DNA of 64,000 nucleotides from Lithospermum erythrorhizon (taxonomy: Eukaryota; Streptophyta; Magnoliopsida; Boraginales; Boraginaceae): positions 62,001-126,000 of the forward strand of contig JADFUC010001641.1 in the NCBI GenBank assembly GCA_019722365.1. Reading direction: 5' to 3'. Positions 36,597 to 46,550 of the stretch are shown piece after piece; the first letter of the stretch is position 1; each line of letters opens with the position of its first letter. Both the position numbers and the translations under genes were made by a program. The notes under the pieces were generated by a model, which was given only the letters and a program-made list of their open reading frames with translations, was not told where the DNA came from and ran no database searches.

Positions 36597-39500
36597 ATGA
36601 AGGGACACAACATTTTTTACTACATATTTAATAGGTGCAACTTCATGGTGGCTATTATAGTGGTGTTGTCACACTTGCTTGTGGTGGCCTCAGCTGGACC
36701 TCTCAAGCAATTTGTTGACCCACATTGGAAGCCTGCCACCGCTACTTGGTATGGCAGCCCCGAAGGCGATGGTAGCGATGGTAGGTCCCACTTTCTTTTA
36801 GTGGTGGAACTAAGGAGTGTTGAGTACAATCGACTATAATTTATGAAAAATATAATTCTACTATTTATTTTTCAAATTTTTATATTTTTTTTTTATATTG
36901 ATTTAGTGTCTATATTCATTTGATTCTTATATATAAAAAATCATGACATGGACATTAACTTTAGTTTTAAGTGGGCGTGACCAAGAAACTACTGGTTTCG
37001 CTTGCTCACAAGTCCCACCTATGTTTGGCTATTGCCTATTGCACGTTGCAGTGAAAAAAAAGGGAAAAAGTCAGGGTGCTGTGCAGATCTGTGCACCTGT
37101 ATCGGCTCCTTTTTATATTTGTACAATTTATTGATATTTTATACTTTTGTACAATGAGTTGATATATTTTGTACTTTGTACAAATTTATTGATATATTTA
37201 TATATTTGGTTTATATATTCAAATATGTTACAAAAAATATATTAATAAATTTTGTGTGTGCACAAAATATATGATCATATTTTGTGCAAAGTACAAAAAT
37301 ATATCAATAGATTTGTACAAAAGTACAAAAATATATCAATAAATTTATGCAAAAGTACAAAAATTTTGCCCAAATCTGCACAGATATAATTTTTCACATC
37401 ACCCTAACTCGTCTGAAAATAATGCTGGTGAAAGTACATGTTTAATCATGGTTTTCAAAAAAAATTTGCCAATGAAAATTCCTCATTTCGACATGAAATC
37501 TTTTCTTTATTCTTGTTTCATGACTCAGTCTTCAGTCAACATAACACTAGTAACAAATGGAGCAGTTTTAATCATAGCTCAAACCCATATTAGATAGCAT
37601 TCTTTATAAATTTACTTTTTACTTTATTTTGACAATAATTAATGAAATGAAGGACAGAGTAGATAGAAGACGCAATGCGATGAAATATGATTGTGTTTTT
37701 TGCCTTTATCAGATTTTGGCCACATAATTTCCATTTAAGAGGTAGATTGTGTACTTTTTAATGGGTTTGATATCTTTTATTTAATCAAACTTTTAATTCT
37801 TGACTCTAAAAATTTGAATGGTTTCATATACATTAGTGTTTAAGTAAAAATGGTTTTAACTAAGTCGAGTAAATTTTATCAAGTGAAAGTGAAATTTCCA
37901 CGGATTTGAGTTGATGGTCAAGTTATTACAAGAATTACGAATCTTGGCTCAACTCGAAAAAAGTCTCGGATAAGGTTACATACTATCAAACCTTCCATAG
38001 TAGCCTTTACTTACCCTGCTTTGGCAGGAATCTTTTCAAACGTTTGGGGCATATTGATGTTGTTTATATTTACTATTAGGAGTATTAGTTTAAGAATAAA
38101 ATTCAGTAATTAAATGTATCAGGAACATGTGTATGCTAAAGTTGTTACATTCTTTTTTTATTAATTTAATGTAGGTGGGGCATGTGGGTATGGTTCATTG
38201 GTGGATGTGAAGCCATTCAGGGCAAGAGTGGGAGCAGTGAGTCCAATTCTATTCAAAGGTGGAGAAGGTTGTGGTGCTTGCTTCAAAGTCAAGTGTTTAG
38301 ACAAATCAATCTGCTCAAGAAGGGCTGTTACAATCATAATTACTGATGAATGCCCTGGTGGGTACTGCTCTGGTGGTCACACACATTTCGACCTTAGTGG
38401 CGCCGCCTTTGGCCGAATGGCAATGCTCGGTTATGGTGGTGATTTGAGGAACCGTGGAGAACTTGCAGTCATTTACAGAAGGTTATTTACCTATAAATAA
38501 GCCTTTCTCCAACATGTTGTTAAATCTTGCCAAAAAGCTTCTGTCCCAAACTACAATATTTTTGAAATTCATCCACTTCCATCACATTTAACGTAAAAAA
38601 TGGATGGCAAGGGCAAGTTGCAGTAAAAATTAGTCTACATGACAAATTGACTTATTCAAAAGTTGAGTCCTTAATTAAGTTAATCGAAATAGTTGAGGGA
38701 CCAAATCAAATTTAGCCTTCTTTGTTTTGTCTGTTTGTGTTTATAAGTTAGGTTAGTTTTCAGTTGCTTCTTTAAGATACTTTAGTTTTCAGTTGCTTCT
38801 TTAAGATGCGGTTGTTTCTTTGTGATGAGTAGTTGATAGTAACATCTATTTTTTAATCATAAGTCTTGGATACTAAGCAGTATGGGCATCTAACTCGGTA
38901 AAAATTGAGCATTATCTTATTAGAAGGAAGTACAACTTGTATGTTCTGTTTAAGTTGCAATATTCTCATTTTGTGACCTTTTTGGTCAAAGTATTCATTC
39001 TTTCTTGGATTGCATCACAAATCTGACTAACTTTTTCAGTCTCAGTACTAGAGTAGTTTTTGGAAATCAAGCTGATTATAATTGATTAACTTTAACTTAT
39101 TGTCAGATTCTTTAATTGGAACAGAATAAAAAACCAAACATTCCCTAACTACTACTCCTTCCGATTTTTTACTTTACATCCTACTTGTTTTTTATTTATT
39201 TTAGGCTAATTGTTACTTAAAGTTGATAAATAAGCCCCCAATTGTTTTGACTTTAAGGTCACAGTGTCCCTCTTAATGTATTCAAAAAGTTATATTTATT
39301 AATTATTATTTTAATTATTGAAGTTAAGGATATATATGTAAAATATAATTAAATTCTTAATTCTTTTAATTAACATGAAAAATGATAGAATGTCAATTAA
39401 AAAAAACCGGAGGAATACTATTTCAATGTGTTTGCATTATATTTTGGTTGTGAATATTCTCTTAATATTTTGATTTTGTTTTGTAATATTTAGGACTCCA

Positions 39501-40489
39501 TGCAAATACCCTGGAAAAAATATTGCCTTCCAGGTGAATGAAGGATCAACACCTTACTGGCTTTCTCTTCTGGTAGAGTTTGAGGATGGAGATGGTGATG
39601 TTGGCTCATATGAAATTTTTATATATATGTATTTATGTTTTTTTACTTCTCGTCGTATTCGTATTTATTAAAATAACAGAATACAAAATATGGTTCATGA
39701 TATATGCTTGTGAACATCTAAAAAAGTTGAGTAACTGATTCTTGATAAATTGTGTGTCAAAAATGATTCATTAATTGCCATGGACACATTATGTAAAGAT
39801 TAAACTTCAAAATATATCTAAGTGAAAACCTTCTTAAAAGCACATTGGAAGACTTGACACAAGAAATCAAGGAGCGTGTATTAAGTATGTATTGACTAAA
39901 GACAAATGCAAATATCATGCATTAACTTTGACAACTTTAAAACGATGTGTCTGAAAGTCTTGATCTTTGTCAACAATGTAAGATCCATTGGCCTACCTTT
40001 TCACCTTTTGTCACCATTTAGCATGATAATTCTTCCTTGATTTATGGTACTTAATATCACATTTAATATCACATTTAATGTGTAAGTTATTCATGGTCAA
40101 ATATTCGACTAAAAATATAATTGTATAATAATTTGAATTGAATTAGTATTACATACAAAGTAATTACCACCTTATTTTGATAAGATGATTTGTTTATTTT
40201 GATATGATGGTTTGACTTAACTACATACATTTATTTGAAAATTTAAAAATCATTCTTAGTTTAGTAACCTTTGATCTTATACAATTATGTATTTTAGGCA
40301 GGATCAGCTCAGTGGCTTCAAATGACACATCTATGGGGTGCAAATTGGTGCATCATTGGAGGACCCTTACAAGGGCCATTTTCTGTAAAATTGACAACAT
40401 TATCAACTGGAAGAACCCTCTCTGCAACAAATGTAATTCCAAGAAGTTGGACTCCAAAAGCAACCTACACGTCCCGCCTTAACTTCTAA
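36597..40489 (+). CDS. Beta-expansin (EXPB3-like), four exons
   Basis: Exons: 36,597-36,780, 38,175-38,481, 39,494 to about 39,600, and 40,298-40,489. Expansins are secreted and loosen plant cell walls without hydrolysis. A hydrophobic signal segment (VAIIVVLSHLLVVASA) follows the start; the ATG at 36,645 is an alternative start. Exon 1 has ATWYGSPEGDGSDG. Exon 2 has GGACGYG, the Cys-rich GCGACFKVKC and ITDECPGG, and THFDLSG with the HFD motif of the six-stranded barrel domain. Exon 3 starts the C-terminal CBM63 domain, and exon 4 has WGANWC, KLTT and the terminal SRLNF. Introns 1 and 2 have clean GT/AG borders (GTAGGT and GTTATT donors). Exon 3 has no in-frame donor at the family position. 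The GT at 39,629 shifts frame; the GT at 39,600 keeps it but drops about eight residues. The gene may be damaged or spliced unusually. Confidence 0.9.
37068..37412. mobile_element. Palindromic MITE in expansin intron 1
   Basis: The left part begins GTCAGGGTGCTGTGCAGATC and the reverse complement of the right part begins GTTAGGGTGATGTGA then CTGTGCAGAT. Both arms continue with repeats of TTTGTACAAATTTATTGATA type, so most of the 345 bp folds on itself. It has no coding capacity. The superfamily is undetermined and no clear target duplication was seen. Confidence 0.6.
38754..38810 (+). repeat. Tandem duplication of 29 bp in expansin intron 2
   Basis: TTTTCAGTTGCTTCTTTAAG occurs twice, 29 bases apart, and is nearly perfect, indicating a recent event. 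Confidence 0.85.
39155..39415. mobile_element. Stowaway-like MITE in expansin intron 2
   Basis: The left end is CTCCTTCCGATTTTTTACTTT and the right end, reverse complemented, is TTCCTCCGGTTTTTTT. TA flanks both sides. Length (261 bp) and termini resemble the MITE at 35,402-35,661, so both probably belong to one family. It ends about 80 bp before exon 3. Confidence 0.75.
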
Positions 40490-41116
40490 CGCCAATCTCG
40501 CTCTTTACAATATTGGATAGATTACTACTCAATTATGGTGCACTTCCAAAAAAGACTTACTATCTAGCAATAATATATAGTTCAATATTATGTAAAGTTC
40601 CATCCTTTATATGTCCCCATGAAGATCAAAAGGATGAAGTATTGCTGTTTTCTAGTGTTTTTTAGAGATTAAAGTGGCTGAAGGAGTGCATAAAAGTCCT
40701 TCACTGCCCTTTTCTTTATTTTCTTGAAGCTTTTTACTTTTGTTTAGTGTGAAACTGTTTGTGTAAGTGTGGCATATTGTAGCCCTCTCCAAAAGGGGAG
40801 AGAGAGCGATCTTTCATGCTGTTATTATGATATTGTACTCCTAATGTAAGGTGTGTAGGTCCTCTGGTTATTATATTGCGGATGGACCAATGAATGCAAT
40901 TATGTGGTCTTTGATAAGTTGGTGTGATTCATTTATGACAAATTAATGGGACATTGTGTATCTTTTTCAAACTTGATTCTGCTAGATACTTTCTACTGTA
41001 TGTCCTGTCTAGCGTAATCAGTGGAAGTTAGAAACTCACTATTATTCCGTCAATTGAGAATCATAAAATAAAGCTGTGTTTTGTATATTTTGATTTCTGC
41101 ACCATCACAAATATTA

Positions 41117-42890
41117 GGGAGAATTTTGAAGAATATCATAGTCAGCCTCTTTATTTGTAGCAATATGCAAAATGCTTTTTATTAGCAATCTGTAATTGAT
41201 TTATGAAATGACTAATTTACCCCTAAACAACTTTCCCATTTCCTTTTCATTTAAAACCTAAAATTTCTAAAAGCACATTTAGCATTTTCTGAGCTAATTC
41301 CCCCCGTTTTGAGCTAATTCACATTTAAGGAGATGTAAAATTTCATATTATTAGCTACAAGCGCAGGAAACTTGCAAAATAATGTAAGTTATTCATAAAA
41401 TCTCTAGCTAATTTCGGTATTATTTCGTTAATTACTTCAAATAATTTCGGTATTGTTGCTTGTGTGTTATTTCGGATTTTGATGTTATTATGTGTGTTTT
41501 ATTTCACAAAAGTTTGAATCTTTTTAGTTTTTCGTGGGTTTTGTTGTTGTTATTTGTGTTTTATTTGACAAAAGTTTGAATCTTTTTAGGTTTTCTTGCG
41601 GTTTGATGACATTATGTCACATTTGTAACTTAGTATAACACATTTATAATGTTTTAACTTCGATATAACATATTGCTTATCATATATAACAATTATAGCA
41701 TTTATAATATGTTATAACATTATAACGCATTGCTCGTATGTTATAACAGTACGCTTAATATAATTAGGTATAACTAATTTCATAATGTCGGTTTATAATT
41801 TTGAAAATATTATTTTAAGAATAGTTGATAAGCAGCATTCAGTCGATTTGTAACGTTAACAATTGTTGATTGGAGGGAGTATGTACTATGAGTAAAGTAT
41901 TGTGTCTGGTGTGTTTATTTGATGAATAGTGGTGGTACATTTTTGTTTTTGTTTTCATTTTATTAAATGTTCATTTTCTGAAATTGCATTATGTAGTACG
42001 TTACTTTGTTTTTATTTTGATTTTTGGACTAGATACTTTGTTGTCGTATTAACTATGATATTTTATTGTTAACAGAAAATATGGCGAGTGAGGCAAGACT
42101 TAAAGGTTATGACAAGGCATTTTGGGTTGTTTAGAGCACATCCGTTCCTGGCCAGCCGGATGGTGATCTTGATGCGCCAAGAATGCAAGCTCATCGACCT
42201 ACTCTTGAACTAGAAGATTTCGCCATACAAAGTCTCGATCTCTTTGTGGTTGGTACAAAGGGGTGGGTGTTGGTTGTGAAGTCCCATTTCTCTTTGTGGT
42301 TGATACGATGATGTATTATAACTTATTATCTTTGTGACATCTTGTATTATCTTTGTAATAAATTACGTTATAGTTACATAACGTATTATATAGTAATATA
42401 ACATGTTATAGCATAGTATATTATATTATATTTGATTATATTAAGTTACTTTTACATATATGTAGCCTAGCAAACAAACGAACAAAAATATAAGGTCATG
42501 GATTCACCTAACTCAAATCGATTGAAAAAACTAAGAAAAAATTAGAAATCTCTACCTTTATGCCCATATAGAATTTGGTGGCAATTGTTGGGGCAAAAAG
42601 CGTTTGATAAAGTAGATGTTTGTTGTTTGAGAGTCAAAGGAAAAAAGAAAAGAAAAAAGAAAAAAAGATGAAGATACGGGGTGAATGAAGCTGGAAGAAG
42701 AAAGGGAAAAAAAAGAGAAAGGGGGGAAGAAATTTCGTGAAATCGGTAGGAAGTATGGTGTATTGATTGATTTTAATGAGGGGTAAATTAGTCATTCCAT
42801 ATCCATTTTGTGGTATTTTGTTAATAAAAAAGATTTTGTGTGTTGTGGCAAATTTAAGGGTTGACTTGTGGTATTCTTCAAAATTTCCCC
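41117..42890. mobile_element. Non-autonomous Mutator-like element with long inverted ends
   Basis: The left end starts GGGAGAATTTTGAAGAATAT. The reverse complement of the right end starts GGGGAAATTTTGAAGAATAC. Similarity continues for roughly 110 bp, through AAAATCTTTTTTATTA-like sequence to ATGACTAATTTACCCCT on both sides. Long inverted ends beginning GGG point to a MULE. The interior has subterminal ATAAC-rich repeats and a short GC-balanced patch, but no transposase. A clear 9-bp target duplication was not seen. Confidence 0.75.
42081..42312 (+). other. Possible captured gene fragment inside the Mutator-like element
   Basis: Within an AT-rich interior this patch is GC-balanced. It reads MASEARLKGYDKAFWVV, a stop, then GQPDGDLDAPRMQAHRPTLE and further residues in the same frame. 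It begins right after a TTAACAG splice-acceptor-like sequence. Pack-MULEs are known to capture such exons. I do not recognise the parent gene. Confidence 0.35.
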
Positions 42891-42894
42891 GATA

Positions 42895-45800
42895 ATAGGC
42901 ATAGGCCTAATTAATTTTACCTAAGTGATAGCCAGTTTTATGTTATAGCGTACTTGATTTACGCCCAGGCTTTATTCTCTGAGTAAAGAACAAAATTATT
43001 TAATGCCATTATCGGAGAAACATGCCGTTATCTTCTTATAAACTTTATCAGTGCGATTGTGCGCCACGCCCCCTCAGAAACTATAAAGTCGTTGCACATT
43101 TTGAAATTTACGTGGGGCTATGGTATAACTTACCCGTTAATATTATAATCTTACTTTTTTTTATATAGGAAGTATTAAATTAATTGCATTTGATATGGTA
43201 AACATAATCAGCTGGTGCTAAACACACGCCCGAAAAGAATGATAAAAATGGTGTGAAATTACGCTAGTGTTTCTGTCATGTACATAACACGATACACCCA
43301 AGAAATATTGTGTAGTGAGTGCATGCATTTTATTTTTTTGTGGTATGAAGTGCAAACCACGTCTGAGCACAGCGATACAATCAAGTTATATCGTGTGGTT
43401 TACATGATAATTTTTTTCTTTTTGTTTTTTAATTTGAATTTTTTGTTTTTATGAGCAGTAATAAAATATATGAAACAAATGGTGTTAAAATTAAATAAGT
43501 TATTGAAACGCAATAAATATTAAAAATTAGAATCATAATTAAATATTGAAATAAATAATATATTACAATTAAGTAGGATTAGTGAAATACAATTAATGAA
43601 AATTAAGAACTATATCTAGCGGCACGGCGGTCATGCATTCTATAACATATTATATTGATTTATAGTGTGATGCGTGAATACAAACCCGTTTCTTGTATAG
43701 GAGACTTTTACGGTGTGCATCAACACGCATCTGCATCGTGGTGAGGACAACTTCAGCCAGGTTTTGGAGCAATATAGGCAGCATGTACAACAAAATTTGG
43801 TCGAAACACCCCGGATGCAATATGGAAATCTATTTATCCAACCACGGCGGCAGACTTCTTATTAGTTCATTTTATCATTGTATATTTTTTCGAATGGACA
43901 TTATTTAATTATTGTTAATTGAATTGTACTTACATTTGTTAGTTGTAATAGAGCGAGGGTATGCCTGTTGGCCCTTCCTTGTACATTTTTCATATTAACA
44001 GGAACTACTCCCTACGTGTGATTTTGCAAGGCGAGGTTTAAACAAACAAAAAAATATTTGCAATTACAAACTTCATTCGAATTATTTCGTTAGTTGTTAC
44101 AACCTTACTTTTATTACATGACCCCACTCAAAACCTATACTAATGGGATAGAAAAAGTAAATTACGAAATAAGAAACACCGGTTAAATTTCAAATACATA
44201 AAATTTATTTAATAGTTATAGTAATTTTAAAAAATAATTATTGTTTGACCAAGAAAGACCTACACCATTGTTGTGGCTGAACAATAGTGTGGTTGGACAA
44301 AGATAGCAATAACGTTGTGGCTGGAAAGATCTACACCATTGTTGTGACTGGACAAAGATAAGGGAAGGTAATCAGATTTTTATAAATAATGTCAATTGCA
44401 ATTAACAATTACTCTTACATCAACATTAATAATAAAATAACTATCCCAAACCTTGCGGTTTTGTTAGCTTTGGATACGAAATACCGTGATGCAGGGCTTA
44501 TGCTTCAAGTACACATATAGCCAAAATAGACGTCGGCCTATGGTTTCCATCTCGGTGTCGGAAGACATGTGATACGTCACTATATATCTTAATAAAAAAA
44601 ACTTTATTATTAATTACCTTAATTACAAGACAAATCCAAAATTAATGAAAATCCTGCTGATTTCAGAATAACATTCTTCAGGGCTTGTGTAACATATATG
44701 CGTGATTATAATTTCTATCGGGGAACCGCCCAGTATATATTGATGATCCAGTCTAGATTGAAAAAGGCAGTGTTTGGATTGGGGAAAAGACATTTAAATT
44801 TCATGTATTTTTTTAATTAAACTTGTATGAATTAGGTGTTTAATGTGTAATTTAATTAAATGTATAATTGCATAAATTAAATATGAAATTGATTTGTATG
44901 TGCAAAAATCAAAATTTGTATGTTATTGAGCACATGGGATGATAAACTGTGGTGTATCGTGCTTAGACAATATCACAGGGAATATATTGTGTAAGTTACA
45001 TGATAAACTTCGTAATTGTATGGGTAAATCGGCCTGATAAGTATTCTTGATATATTATGTATGTTACACGATACATCGGAAGGCAAACTTGTGAAATCAC
45101 GCCATCCAATTTATTGTTTGTGTGGATTTAGTGGCACTCATGATGAATGCAGCTGACTGCTTAATACAAATGTTAATTATCATATATTGCCCCTCTCCAC
45201 AAGGAAGATTAGAACAAAAAATATACATATTTTAGGAATCTGTCACCATTTGAGAAATAGTGACCGCACTTCTATTGAATATTATAATAGGAAAAACTTC
45301 AAGAATTGGTTAATATCTTATTTTTTATTTTTAACACTATGGTACGGTTTCAAGTATACTTTTTTTGGGGTAAATGGTTTCAAGTATACACACACATGTT
45401 AGTTGTCGAACTTAATTTGCAAGGTTGCACACATGTGAGGATGTGAAGGTTTTCTTTACTTCAAAGTTGTGGTATGAATATTTCAAGGCTGTAGAGTCAG
45501 ACAGTGGACATGAGTGCCCTAAAGCTATGAATCACAACAATTTCCAGATTTCACATGCACAAAAAATAAGAAATTAAAAGTCTGCTTTGGCGTTTCATAT
45601 AACTTGGTTATAGGTTCACCAGTGGTGGTCACAAACTCAGGACCACCACAGGAACAAGTCCCCACAATTGGATATGAAGATCCTTCAAAGACTATTTGAG
45701 GATCCTGATCTGGTTTCAAGAAATATAAGCTTCCTCTGATTTGAGTTTAATTTATACCAAGCATATATCCTTAACCATGTACTTTCTTCGCTCTTATTTG

Positions 45801-46540
45801 AACGACCAACTTTGTATGTATAAATAGGCCATTCAAATACAAACATGCGAAATAGATTAAAGATTCATAACTAAGCCAAATATGCATACTGAGGAAACAA
45901 TACATCATCAAATTTGATCGATGCATATAACCAATTACTATCAAACTACACTATAGGCAATGAAAATTTGTGCTTGTCATAATTGCTAGAAAGTGAACTA
46001 GATCAAGTTATATAAGAAAGAACTCTTGAAAATAAAATACTGCCGTGGGCAATGTGAAACAAAAAAATGACCAGCTTTTATTCCTATTGCTTTAGGAATT
46101 TGTAGATGCTGAACATATAGCTAAAATGATGTAGTCAGAGACTTATCATGCTATTGGGGCAGAATCAATAGAGTTCAGAAGTTCGTTCTTTAGGGAGATA
46201 ATTGCACAAACAATGGAGTTTGTCGAAAGTCAAGACTTGGTCCTCCGAGTGCTCATTGCTGCAATAATGGTCCCTGAAGTTACAAACTTATTGCACAATC
46301 GGTCTTTTTCTTTAATCAACGTCATATACTAACAACAATTAAAGAAGGAAAAACTCGTTTATGTGAATAGATAAAACACGATTAAATGAAACCTTGTTTA
46401 TGCGACATTAGAGTGTAACAATGCATGGAAGAAAAGGACCATTTGAGCAACAAGTTTAGAACTTTAGGGATTATCACTGCTCCAATGCAAACTACGAAGA
46501 CTAATCTCGAATCCTACCAAACTCCAAGGATTGTTTATGC
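42895..46540. other. Intergenic DNA between the MULE and the clathrin gene
   Basis: Mostly AT-rich. At 43,690-43,870 (+) one frame reads ETFTVCINTHLHRGEDNFSQ, suggesting a decayed transposase exon (CACTA-like at best). At 45,525-45,719 (-) a 64-codon frame with YPIVGTCSCGGPEFVTTTG looks protein-like but is unassigned. The rest shows no gene. Confidence 0.35.
44245..44361 (+). repeat. Direct repeat around ACACCATTGTTGTG
   Basis: Two copies of about 55 bp share CTACACCATTGTTGTG(G/A)CTG and GGACAAAGATA, separated by a related half copy. Confidence 0.75.
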
Positions 46541-46550
46541 AACTCGTTAT

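Noticed and set aside
37141..37380. Repeated TTTGTAC words as a promoter array
   Set aside because: They are better explained as internal repeats of the intronic MITE.
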